A stretch of 56,006 bases of DNA from Bacteroidota bacterium (GTDB lineage: Bacteria; Bacteroidota; Bacteroidia; Chitinophagales; Chitinophagaceae), in NCBI GenBank assembly GCA_013288945.1, contig JABDAZ010000017.1:1-56006 (forward strand). The letters run 5' to 3'. The position numbers were made by a program, and so were the translations under genes. A model generated the notes under the pieces. That model saw only the letters and a program-made list of their open reading frames with translations. It ran no database searches and had not been told where the DNA came from. Positions 26,433 through 34,503 of the stretch are shown piece by piece (the first letter of the stretch is position 1; each line of letters opens with the position of its first letter).

Positions 26433-26624
26433 CTAGTTTACAGGAGATTTCTCTGCTACAACTTTTCCTTTGTAAAATAATTTTCCTTCACTTACATGTG
26501 CGCGGTGGCGTACATGAATTTCGCCTGTTGCACTGTCTTTGCTTAAAGTAAGTTTTTCAGCTTTGTAGTGCGTTCTTCTTTTGGCGCTGCGTTGCTGAGA
26601 ATGTCTCCGTTTCGGATTTGGCAT
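26433..26624 (-). CDS. rpmF: 50S ribosomal protein L32
   Basis: 63 residues starting MPNPKRRHSQQRSAKRRTH, the L32 signature. The C-terminal half (HVRHRAHVSEGKLFYKGKVV) lacks the CxxC...C zinc knuckle of some L32 proteins, so this is the zinc-free form, matching the zinc-free L36 in this window. It lies between yceD (24 nt) and plsX (34 nt). Confidence 0.96.
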   Translation of the reverse strand: MPNPKRRHSQQRSAKRRTHYKAEKLTLSKDSATGEIHVRHRAHVSEGKLFYKGKVVAEKSPVN

Positions 26625-26648
26625 AAAATCAATTTTTAGTAACCGGTA

Positions 26649-27194
26649 TTATTTGTCTAAATTTCTAAATTTTTCTAACCCTTTCCACAATGGATTTTCA
26701 GGAATATTTTCTTCTACACTTAATTTTTTCAGCATTTCCAACACCTCTTTATTGCAATAAGGGCCGCCGATATTTTCTTCTTTGCACATCCTTTGTATAG
26801 GAATGCTAAGATTAATAAATTCAAAAATCCAATCCGCCACTTTTAAATGGCTTTCACCTCTTGCAATATAATATACATCAGGATCTTCTTCCTGTTCATT
26901 CATTATATCCGGCTCTTCAACCAACTTCACCAAGATATTAAATTCATCCCAAAGATCTAGTGGCAATAAATTACTGCCGCAACGGTCGCATGTTATTTCA
27001 AGCTTTCCGTCAATTTCAAATTTCAACAACATAAAACCATTCTTTTTATCCAAAGAAAGTTTGATGCTGATTTCGCAATGGCGAAAATCCTGCGGCGGAT
27101 ATGCTTCAAAAAACTTATCCGTTATCCGGTAATTAAACTCATGCTCACCGGGCGTCAATCCTACAAAAGCTATTTCAAATTCTCTGCGGCTCAT
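26649..27194 (-). CDS. yceD: YceD/DUF177 family protein
   Basis: 181 residues. The characteristic cysteines are ITCDRC at about 78-83 and, later, MCKEENIGGPYC, which look like a metal site. The acidic middle (VEEPDIMNEQEEDPD) is typical. YceD homologues influence 23S rRNA accumulation and are almost always encoded just before rpmF, as here. Start ATG 27194, preceded by a -7 box. Confidence 0.9.
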   Translation of the reverse strand: MSRREFEIAFVGLTPGEHEFNYRITDKFFEAYPPQDFRHCEISIKLSLDKKNGFMLLKFEIDGKLEITCDRCGSNLLPLDLWDEFNILVKLVEEPDIMNEQEEDPDVYYIARGESHLKVADWIFEFINLSIPIQRMCKEENIGGPYCNKEVLEMLKKLSVEENIPENPLWKGLEKFRNLDK

Positions 27195-27215
27195 GAGTGC
27201 TTTTTAAAGAGCTTG

Positions 27216-27223
27216 CAAAATTA
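27216..27223 (-). promoter_or_regulatory. Candidate -7 box of yceD-rpmF-plsX
   Basis: TAATTTTG on the minus strand, an exact TAnnTTTG, 22 nt before the yceD ATG. Confidence 0.5.
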
Positions 27224-27339
27224 ATAAAAAATAGTGACAAATGAACGGCAAAACAGAAAAGTTATCCCAAAAGGTGTATATCTCAGCCGTTTAGCCGATT
27301 AATGGGTTGCAACAATTCTTTTAAAAGAAATTAATTGAA

Positions 27340-28134
27340 CTAAATATTTCTTATCCAGATATTTCTGTAACTAATTGGTTCGCTTTTATCGCCGTGCGCC
27401 TGCAATTTAATCGGGCATGGGCCGTGTGGTTTTCTGTAAGCGGGTTTGCCGATATATTGTGTCGGGCCAAGCAGTTCAAAATTATTTTCAACCAAAACGC
27501 CGTTAAAAAGAACGGTTACATGCGCTGGTGTTTTAATCGTGCCATCATCATTAAAACGTGGCGCATTCCAAATCACATCATAGCTCTGCCATTCGCCTGG
27601 TTTTTTATTTGGATTAGCCAACGGCACAGCTTGTTTGTAAATAGAACCTGCCTGGCCATTTGTATAGGTTTCGTTTTTATAATTATCGAGCACCTGCAAT
27701 TCATAACCTGCATCGCCGGGCCCGGTTGATGCCAAAAATATTCCGCTGTTTCCTCTTGCTTGCCCAGTTCCGGTTATGTTTTCAGGAATGCGCCATTCAA
27801 TATGCAATTGATAATCAAGAAATGATTGCTTGGTACGAATATTACCAGTCGTTTTTGATACGGTAAATATTCCATTCGCCACATCCCATTTTGCAGGCAT
27901 CGTTGAGTCTGCAGCAGAAACCCATTGGTTCAAATTTTTTCCATCAAATAAAATGATTGCATCTGAAGGTGCGTCTGAATTCATTTTACCAGGCGTTACA
28001 ACGGGCGGCACAGGTGTATAAATTTCTGTAAGTTTCGGGTCGCCATCCTGCGCGTTTGCAAACTGACTTACACTACAAACAGCTACAGCTAACAAAAAAG
28101 TTTTTATCGAACGGTTACAAGCAATGCTAATCAT
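27340..28134 (-). CDS. Secreted DUF1080 (3-keto-disaccharide hydrolase-like) protein
   Basis: 264 residues with a signal peptide (FLLAVAVCSVSQFANAQ). A single LamG-like DUF1080 domain spans about 58-262: AIILFDGKNLNQWV, KWDVANGIFTV, GNSGIFLAS, YELQVLDNYKN, GEWQSYDVIWNAPRF and a final ISYRNIWIRNI. Family members bind or cleave 3-keto-glycosides in the periplasm. No oxidoreductase partner is nearby, so the substrate is unknown. It is transcribed alone. Confidence 0.88.
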   Translation of the reverse strand: MISIACNRSIKTFLLAVAVCSVSQFANAQDGDPKLTEIYTPVPPVVTPGKMNSDAPSDAIILFDGKNLNQWVSAADSTMPAKWDVANGIFTVSKTTGNIRTKQSFLDYQLHIEWRIPENITGTGQARGNSGIFLASTGPGDAGYELQVLDNYKNETYTNGQAGSIYKQAVPLANPNKKPGEWQSYDVIWNAPRFNDDGTIKTPAHVTVLFNGVLVENNFELLGPTQYIGKPAYRKPHGPCPIKLQAHGDKSEPISYRNIWIRNI

Positions 28135-28445
28135 AATTGTGTTATTAAAGTTTATTAATAAGCCAACAATTTAGTATAAAAAATGCAACCGCGATTATAA
28201 AAAGAAAACCGATTTATAGCAAAAAAAACCCTTTCAAAAGAAAGGGCTCCGTCCAGAAAAAAACCAACTAATATTTTTATAAAGAATGTTTGGTAGTAAT
28301 TATGATGTTACTGATATTGCGAAACAAGTGCCAATACAAATAAGCATTGATAATCAGGCTAAAAATAAATTTTAATAGAAATATTAATCCAGCAGCGGGA
28401 AAAATTATATTATTCTGGAATTAAAAGAAAATTAAAACAATCGCA
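28135..28445. other. Non-coding gap with one terminator
   Basis: 311 nt without a credible ORF. It holds the terminator described at 28221-28246 and otherwise AT-rich sequence. I see no exact -7 box for the DUF1080 gene. Confidence 0.5.
28221..28246 (-). terminator. Rho-independent terminator, minus strand
   Basis: CCCTTTC (28229-28235) and GAAAGGG (28240-28246) with an AAAA loop. On the minus strand the stem is followed by eight T (28228-28221). It would end transcripts of the membrane-protein gene some 200 nt upstream. Confidence 0.75.
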
Positions 28446-29129
28446 TTAAGAGATAAATGCCTCGTTTGAATCTTTCGGTTTGCCGGCAAATTGCCACAAA
28501 CCATAGCAGCTTAAAAATGCAGATAATAATAAACTTACGTAATAAATTATAAAATTATCCAAGTTTTCTGCTTTAGAAGCGGTTGAAAGATAACTGAAAA
28601 AATAGATGATAATAAAAATTCCGTAAGCAAATAAAAAAGATGCATATACAAAAACCATCGTGTTTTCAAAAGGAGTATGTTCAACTTTTTGTAAATATTC
28701 TATCACACCAATTACACTAAATGTGATTGCAAAAAAAGTTCCGGCGCCAATAATTATGGTACTTGATTCAAGGTTATAACCTTTCCATACAACCATTATT
28801 ATTTCAAATAAAATAAAAAAAGGAAGAATATATTTAATGGCTTTTTTATTATTTGGTGATGCTGCAAATAAAAACACTAAAAGCACCAAAGGCGCGTCCA
28901 GCAAGTTATACACCAGGGTACAATGCTTAAGTAAAAATTTATTTTGCGATTGCCCAATCCATTCAGGCAAATTCATTAATCCATTTGCAAGCCAGTAAAT
29001 TGCAATGAATAAATAAGCCTTTTCATATTTTAGTTTTTTAATAAATAAAAGCAAAAGCGGCACAAAACAAAGTAGTATTGCAAGGTTAGAAATAATGAAG
29101 TAGAGTGTGGTAGTAAGGCCGGGTTTCAC
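28446..29129 (-). CDS. Multi-pass membrane protein of unknown function
   Basis: 227 residues with a GTG start at 29129; an in-frame stop lies two codons upstream and no earlier ATG exists. Six or seven hydrophobic helices, beginning LYFIISNLAILLCFVPLLLLFI, with short loops. Polar features are an NLPEWIGQ loop and a final GKPKDSNEAF tail. I recognise no transporter or enzyme signature. It stands alone, divergent from dnaG. Confidence 0.7.
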   Translation of the reverse strand: MKPGLTTTLYFIISNLAILLCFVPLLLLFIKKLKYEKAYLFIAIYWLANGLMNLPEWIGQSQNKFLLKHCTLVYNLLDAPLVLLVFLFAASPNNKKAIKYILPFFILFEIIMVVWKGYNLESSTIIIGAGTFFAITFSVIGVIEYLQKVEHTPFENTMVFVYASFLFAYGIFIIIYFFSYLSTASKAENLDNFIIYYVSLLLSAFLSCYGLWQFAGKPKDSNEAFIS

Positions 29130-29313
29130 GAATTATAATTTGTACATTAAAAGCGAAAAAGTAAACATTTTAGTATAGGTACATTTACGTTGTTTTATAC
29201 TTAATTTACTGTAAAGAATAACATGTATTAATGACGCTATCCTACAAATTAAAAACATTTTTATAATAAGTCAAACTGTTTGGACAGATTAAAAATCTTT
29301 ATTTCCATTCATG

Positions 29314-29321
29314 TAAATTTG
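29314..29321 (+). promoter_or_regulatory. Candidate -7 box of dnaG
   Basis: TAAATTTG, an exact TAnnTTTG, 16 nt before the TTG start at 29338. It supports that non-ATG start. Confidence 0.5.
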
Positions 29322-29337
29322 CATTCAATTTTTATTA

Positions 29338-31272
29338 TTGATTACACAGCAAACCATACAACAGATATTAAGCAGGATCGACATTGTTGAAATTGTCGGT
29401 GGCTTTGTGCGGCTTAAAAAAAGAGGTGCAAATTATATGGGCCTTTGCCCGTTTCATAATGAAAAATCTCCATCGTTTACCGTTTCTCCTGTAAAGGAAA
29501 TTTATAAATGTTTTGGCTGTGGCCGTAGTGGAAATGCCATTAGCTTTTTGATGGAGCACGAAAAATATTCTTATGTAGAAGCGCTGCGCTGGCTTGCCAA
29601 TAAATATAATGTTGAAGTTGAAGAAACAGAAATAAGCGTTGAACAAAAACAGCAAAACCAGGTTGCTGAAAGTTTATATATTATTAATGGCTTTGCGCAA
29701 AAATATTTTAGTGATGTTTTATTAAATAAAGAAGAAGGGCAGGACATTGCTTTGAGTTATTTAAAGCATCGTGGTTTTAATGAAAACATCATTAATAAAT
29801 TTCAGTTAGGTTATTGTTTGGAAGAAAAAGATGCCTTTGCAAAAACAGCATTGGCTGCTCAATATAATAGTGAGTTTCTTCAAAAAAGCGGCTTGGTTAT
29901 AGTGCGTGATGATAAAACGTTTGATAATTATCGTGGCCGCATTATTTTTCCAATTCATAATCAAACAGGAAAAGTTATTGGTTTTGGTGCGCGTATTATT
30001 AAGACAAATGATCGCGCGCCAAAATATATTAATACGCCGGAAAATGAAATTTATATAAAGAGCAAAATTTTATACGGCTCTTATTTTGCGCGACAGGCTA
30101 TTGATAAAAACGATGAATGTTTATTGGTTGAAGGATACACAGATGTAATTTCTTTGCACCAGGCTGGTATAGAAAACGTAGTTGCAAGTGGCGGAACTTC
30201 GCTTACAACAGATCAGTTGCGGCTTGTAAAAAAGTATACCAATAATCTTACAATAATATATGACGGAGATTCAGCCGGCGTGAAAGCCGCGTTGCGCGGG
30301 CTTGATATGGCATTGGAAGAAGGATTGAATGTGAAGCTTGTATTAATACCTGACAAAGAAGATCCGGATAGTTATGTAAATAAAGTTGGCGCTGATGCAT
30401 TCAGAAATTTTATCGCTGATAATAAAAAAGATTTTATTCTTTTTCAACTTGAAGTTTCATTAAAAGATGCAGGTACAGACAGTACAAAAAAAGCCACTGT
30501 TGTAAACCAGGTTGCTGAAACAATTGCAAAGATTAATAAAGCAGAAGATTTTACAAAACAGCAAGATTATATCCGCCAATGTTCTCAATTATTAAAGATT
30601 GAAGAAACTGGTTTGCATACGCTTGTTAATAAATTTATACGTGAGCGTATTTCAAAACAGGAAAATAAATTACAGGCAGAAGAGATAAAAATTTTTGATG
30701 ATCAACAAACTGAAAATTCATTTGCGGATGATGAATCTTTTAATCTTTTATTTAAAGATGAAATGCATGAACGTGCAATGGTTCGTTCATTAATAGAATT
30801 TGGTTTGAAAGAATGGGATGAAAAAAATAAAGTGGCCGATTATATTTTTGGTGAATCAATTGACCATGATATGATTGATAACAAAAAATTAGTTCGCATT
30901 TTGCAAACTTATAAAAACTGGTATGATGAAGGAATGGAACCAACATCAAAAACTTTTTTGTACCAGGAAGATCAGGAATTAAGTACGCTTGTTGTTTCTA
31001 TAATGGATTTTCCGTATGAAATAAGCCCAAACTGGAAAGAGCATTTTGAGGGAAAAATAAATACGCGTGAAGATTTATATAAAGAAGAAGTTTTTTCTAC
31101 GCTGAATTATTTGAAGCTTCGAAAAATAAAAAGATTAATAGATGAAAATCAAAAAGATTTAGAAAAAAATCATTCCGCTGAAGAACAGATAATGCTTATT
31201 GAAACCCACCAGCATTTAAAAAATATGGAACGCGATTTAGTTCACAACCTGGGAACTGTGATTGTGAAATAG
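29338..31272 (+). CDS. dnaG: DNA primase
   Basis: 644 residues. The start is TTG: the only upstream in-frame ATG (29311) is followed at once by TAA, and the protein reads MITQQTIQQILSRIDIVEIV, matching primases. CHC2 zinc site: Cys37, His40, Cys58, Cys61. TOPRIM domain at about 258-340, with Glu265 in VEGYTDV and Asp309/Asp311 in DGDSAG. The C-terminal helicase-binding region extends to the end. It synthesises RNA primers at the fork. It is alone, not in the usual rpsU-dnaG-rpoD unit. Confidence 0.96.
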   Translation: MITQQTIQQILSRIDIVEIVGGFVRLKKRGANYMGLCPFHNEKSPSFTVSPVKEIYKCFGCGRSGNAISFLMEHEKYSYVEALRWLANKYNVEVEETEISVEQKQQNQVAESLYIINGFAQKYFSDVLLNKEEGQDIALSYLKHRGFNENIINKFQLGYCLEEKDAFAKTALAAQYNSEFLQKSGLVIVRDDKTFDNYRGRIIFPIHNQTGKVIGFGARIIKTNDRAPKYINTPENEIYIKSKILYGSYFARQAIDKNDECLLVEGYTDVISLHQAGIENVVASGGTSLTTDQLRLVKKYTNNLTIIYDGDSAGVKAALRGLDMALEEGLNVKLVLIPDKEDPDSYVNKVGADAFRNFIADNKKDFILFQLEVSLKDAGTDSTKKATVVNQVAETIAKINKAEDFTKQQDYIRQCSQLLKIEETGLHTLVNKFIRERISKQENKLQAEEIKIFDDQQTENSFADDESFNLLFKDEMHERAMVRSLIEFGLKEWDEKNKVADYIFGESIDHDMIDNKKLVRILQTYKNWYDEGMEPTSKTFLYQEDQELSTLVVSIMDFPYEISPNWKEHFEGKINTREDLYKEEVFSTLNYLKLRKIKRLIDENQKDLEKNHSAEEQIMLIETHQHLKNMERDLVHNLGTVIVK

Positions 31273-31298
31273 GTGAATGGTCAATAGTGAATGGTCAA
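31273..31298. repeat. Short direct repeat after dnaG
   Basis: GTGAATGGTCAA occurs twice (31273-31284, 31287-31298) separated by TA. A CATTCAC further on (31339-31345) can pair with it. GTGAATGGT-type intergenic repeats are common in Bacteroidota (from memory). Confidence 0.55.
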
Positions 31299-31340
31299 AA
31301 AAATTAACTAATTTAAAAACATCCATTCATTATTAATCAT

Positions 31341-31850
31341 TCACGCATCAATCATGTCGCTGTAGGAAATATTAATCAAATCTTCTTCATTAATCTCTAA
31401 TTCATTTTTATAAAAATTACATTGTTCATGCAATTTTCTACAGGTAAATTATGGTTTTTGTTAGAGGCTTCTATGTCAACGAAAGTGCCTAAACCATCAA
31501 TTTCATCAAGATGAAATTTTACATTTTCAATAAAATAAATTTCCCGTTTTTTCTTCACAACAATTTTTACACCAAGTGAAGCAGTTAATATTTCTTTTAA
31601 AACTTCGCCATCTTTAACTTCCATTATTTTAAAGTCGGATTGCTTTGCAGCTTTATCATTTGGCCTGAAATATTGTATTAATGTGTTCTCAATATTTCCC
31701 TGGCGCAATTTTAATCTACCTTTTGCAACATTGAAATAAGTGTCTGTTTGATTGTCCGTTCCTTTAAAATCAGCGCCGTTTTTTACAAGATAATTTCTTA
31801 TCGAACCTGTTTTTATTGTTCTTGCTTTTATTAATATTTATAAATGACAT
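31341..31850 (-). pseudogene. CYTH-domain (CyaB/ThTPase-like) gene with two frameshifts
   Basis: Three frames together read as one CYTH protein. It begins at ATG 31850 with MSFINI. After a two-base loss near 31832 the frame continues IKARTIKTGSIRNYL, NGADFKGTDNQTDTYFNV and GRLKLRQGNIENTLIQY to IEASNKNHNLPVE. One missing base in an A run near 31435 then shifts to KLHEQCNFYKNELEI and LINISYSDMIDA, stop TGA at 31341. CYTH enzymes act on triphosphates (adenylate cyclase class IV, thiamine triphosphatase). The two losses total three bases. This is either a recent pseudogene or sequencing errors. Confidence 0.8.
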
Positions 31851-31924
31851 GGGATTATTCTTTATTAATAAAAAGGCTTGCATTAAGCAAACCTTTTTAT
31901 TAAATCATTTGAAGATTATTGTAA

Positions 31925-32590
31925 TTATTTTTCGCTTGGGTTTTTTTTGCCGGCGCTTAATTTGTCAATGGCAGATTCCAACCTGCGCGATCTTGTGTCT
32001 TCTCTTTTTGCGCTTGTAACCCAGGTTACATATTCTTTTTTGTTGGTAAAAGAAAGATTGTCGAAAAAATGCGAAGCTGTTTTATTGCGGTTTAAACCTT
32101 TCAAAAAATCAGATGGCGGCTGCACAACTCTTTTTTCGTGATTAACGCCTTCAACAATTGCAGGAACGCCGCCATTGGCAGAAGCGCGGGCAAGATGTGG
32201 AATTTGTTCTGTCTTTTTAAAGCGTATTGCTGTCCAAACATGGTCGAGCGAAACCTGGCGGACTTCCGTAAAACCTTTACTGGCAATGCAATTCCAACTG
32301 CAATCACGGTTTAATGTGGTCGCAATTTTAGAAGTTTTTTTCGGATAAGCGACCCACAGTTTTCCTTCTGTATGCAACGCTGGAATTACTTCATTAATAA
32401 TTCCTTCCAATTGCGTTTCATTAACAGCGAAAACCAGCGCGAAATCAATTTTGCGTATTTTTAAAAGTGGGGTGATATTTTTCGCAAAAGTTAACTTGAA
32501 AAATTGCTTTTCGATTGAAGAGGGAAGTCCCTGGATTAAAAGATTCTTTTCATCTTTAAACTGGAGTTTTTCCAATAAAGTTTCTGACAT
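31925..32590 (-). CDS. DUF3052-like and YdeI/OmpD-associated-domain protein
   Basis: 221 residues from ATG 32590; the longer frame adds an improbable Cys/Phe-rich leader. N-terminal part (1-~125): LLIQGLPSSIEKQF, ALVFAVNETQLEGIINEV, GKLWVAYPKKTSK and VSLDHVWTAIRFKK, resembling DUF3052-type domains. C-terminal part (about 160-221): HFFDNLSFTNKKEYVTWV and AKREDTRSRRLESAI, the YdeI/OmdA helical domain. YdeI proteins are linked to peptide resistance in other bacteria; the role here is unknown. A -7 box lies 50 nt upstream. Confidence 0.8.
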   Translation of the reverse strand: MSETLLEKLQFKDEKNLLIQGLPSSIEKQFFKLTFAKNITPLLKIRKIDFALVFAVNETQLEGIINEVIPALHTEGKLWVAYPKKTSKIATTLNRDCSWNCIASKGFTEVRQVSLDHVWTAIRFKKTEQIPHLARASANGGVPAIVEGVNHEKRVVQPPSDFLKGLNRNKTASHFFDNLSFTNKKEYVTWVTSAKREDTRSRRLESAIDKLSAGKKNPSEK

Positions 32591-32639
32591 GCCTCTTAAA
32601 TTTTTATTTAAACGATTAAAATAAACTGATGCAGGATTG

Positions 32640-32647
32640 CAAAGGTA
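32640..32647 (-). promoter_or_regulatory. Candidate -7 box of the YdeI-like gene
   Basis: TACCTTTG on the minus strand, an exact TAnnTTTG, 50 nt before the ATG at 32590. Confidence 0.45.
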
Positions 32648-32834
32648 AAAAAAGGAACGTTGAGATGAACATAACTGCAATAAAATATTTGCATTGATAA
32701 ACTTTATCTAAAAAGATGTGTATAACCTTTTCGCAGCTGGCAAATAAATTTTATTACTTATTGATAAATAAATGTTTATAGATTAAATTAGAATAATAAA
32801 ATGAATAACTTAATTATTAATAAAAAATGGAATT

Positions 32835-33488
32835 TTAAATTGAATTCCTGCGCTGGCGCCTTCTGTCGCGATATTTAAAAATCGGCACTTTACTTTCGTT
32901 GCCACGTAAAATGCGGCTGATGTTTTTCTGATGGGTGAGAATTACAAGCAACGCAACAGCTATCGCAAAGGCGCGATACAAGTGTTCTTTTTCTTTAAAA
33001 ATAAAAAGAATGAGAACGGCAAAAGCAATGCCTGCCAATATAGAACTGAGAGAAACAAATCGCGTTAAATACAAAACCACCAAAAAAACGCCGACACAAT
33101 AAACCGCAACAATTGGCTGGATTGCGATAATCATTCCAAACAAAGTTGCCACTCCTTTTCCACCACGAAAATCTGCCCAGATAGGAAAAATATGTCCGGC
33201 AACTGCGGCTAATCCTAAACCAACCATTAAATTAGTTCTTGCCGCCTCGTCATGCATATAAAATGGAATTATGACGTATAAACTTGTAGCAATCAATCCC
33301 TTTAACACGTCAGCAATCATTACAAAAGTTCCCCAGCGAGAACCTAAAACCCTGAAAGTATTTGTTGCACCTGCATTTCCGCTACCATACTCGCGAATGT
33401 CAATCCCGAAGAAATATCGGCTAACCCAAATTGCCGTGGGCACCGAACCGATTAGATAGGCTAACAATATGAGGAGAACCTCTGTCAT
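32835..33488 (-). CDS. plsY: Glycerol-3-phosphate acyltransferase PlsY
   Basis: 217 residues with about five to seven membrane helices. Conserved motifs: GSVPTAIWVSRYFFGIDIREYGSGNAGATN at the start (the glycine-rich G3P site) and WADFRGGKGVATLFG at about 104-118. It transfers the acyl group from acyl-phosphate, made by PlsX (25.5 kb), to glycerol-3-phosphate. The basic tail (RDRRRQRRN) is cytoplasmic. It follows prmA by 58 nt on the same strand. Confidence 0.95.
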   Translation of the reverse strand: MTEVLLILLAYLIGSVPTAIWVSRYFFGIDIREYGSGNAGATNTFRVLGSRWGTFVMIADVLKGLIATSLYVIIPFYMHDEAARTNLMVGLGLAAVAGHIFPIWADFRGGKGVATLFGMIIAIQPIVAVYCVGVFLVVLYLTRFVSLSSILAGIAFAVLILFIFKEKEHLYRAFAIAVALLVILTHQKNISRILRGNESKVPIFKYRDRRRQRRNSI

Positions 33489-33546
33489 TGAACGAATATT
33501 GGTTAAAGTTGGTAATCAAAAATAACTAAAAACAATTGAAATGTTA

Positions 33547-34392
33547 CTATACTGTTAAGCGTTTTTGCTGATTTGTTTGAATTAGTTTTAAACAAATCCA
33601 GCCGTCTCGGCTTAATTTTTCAATAACAAATAAATGGTTGGTTTGCGCTTCTTTATCAATGTCTTCAAAATCCTGTTCCACCAAACCACTTATTAATAAA
33701 ACGCCTTGCGGTGTTAATTGTTGTTGCATTGTTGCAAGCTTTGGAAGAATTACATTCTTATTAATGTTTGCAAGAATGACATCAAATTTTTTATTTGTAA
33801 TTATTTCTGTTCCTTTCGCTAAATAAATATTATGGCAATTATTTTCATTAATATTTTCTTTTGCATTTTCAATACTCCAGTCGTCGATATCAATTGCGTT
33901 AATACTTTCAGCGCCCAATTTTTCTGCAAGAATAGAAAGTACGCCAGTTCCCGTTCCAAAATCGAAAACAGATTTATTAATAAAATCAATTTGTTCCATC
34001 GCTTGGATCATCAAAAAAGTTGTTGCATGATGGCCGGTTCCAAAACTCATTTTTGGCGTGATAATAAGTTCATATTTTACTGATGAAACCGGTTTATGAA
34101 ACGAAGCACGGATTGCACAAAAATTGCCGACAATAACCGGATCAAAATCTTTTTCCCATTCTTCATTCCAGTTTCTTTGTTCAATAATTTCTTTAAAAAA
34201 TGATAATGACAAAGGCGAAATAATTTGCCGTAATTCCATTTCATTAAACTCTTTTTCAGGAATAAAAGCAAACAAATTATTTTCGCTTTCTTCAAAACCT
34301 TCAAAATTAATTTCTGATAACTGGGCGATTAATATTTCAGCTTGTTCAGAAGAGTTAATTGCAATTGATATTTTTATATAATTATCACTCAT
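33547..34392 (-). CDS. prmA: Ribosomal protein L11 methyltransferase
   Basis: 281 residues. N-terminal substrate domain (1-~90), then the SAM-binding Rossmann domain: KMSFGTGHHATTFLMI, FDFGTGTGVLSILAEKLGA, AIDIDDWSIENAKEN and VILANINKNVI (the catalytic-loop Asn-containing motif). It methylates L11 in the cytoplasm. It lies downstream of the pnp terminator and upstream of plsY, so it probably has its own promoter in 34393-34440. Confidence 0.94.
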   Translation of the reverse strand: MSDNYIKISIAINSSEQAEILIAQLSEINFEGFEESENNLFAFIPEKEFNEMELRQIISPLSLSFFKEIIEQRNWNEEWEKDFDPVIVGNFCAIRASFHKPVSSVKYELIITPKMSFGTGHHATTFLMIQAMEQIDFINKSVFDFGTGTGVLSILAEKLGAESINAIDIDDWSIENAKENINENNCHNIYLAKGTEIITNKKFDVILANINKNVILPKLATMQQQLTPQGVLLISGLVEQDFEDIDKEAQTNHLFVIEKLSRDGWICLKLIQTNQQKRLTV

Positions 34393-34441
34393 TAATAATG
34401 ATTAAAAGTTTAAATCCAATTATTCGAAAATATTTATAAAG

Positions 34442-34476
34442 AAAAAAGCCTGTAGTTTTTAACCACAGGCTTTTTT
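34442..34476. terminator. Terminator of pnp
   Basis: AAAAAAGCCTGT (34442-34453) pairs with ACAGGCTTTTTT (34465-34476). On the minus strand it follows the pnp stop by 28 nt and ends in a T run; it is symmetrical and could work both ways. Confidence 0.85.
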
Positions 34477-34503
34477 AGTATCAATAAAATTATTACTGTT
34501 TTT

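Noticed and set aside
31816-32019. Plus-strand ORF between the CYTH and YdeI-like genes
   Set aside because: Phe/Leu/Ile-rich reading of an AT-rich gap overlapping both minus-strand genes; no promoter or homology.
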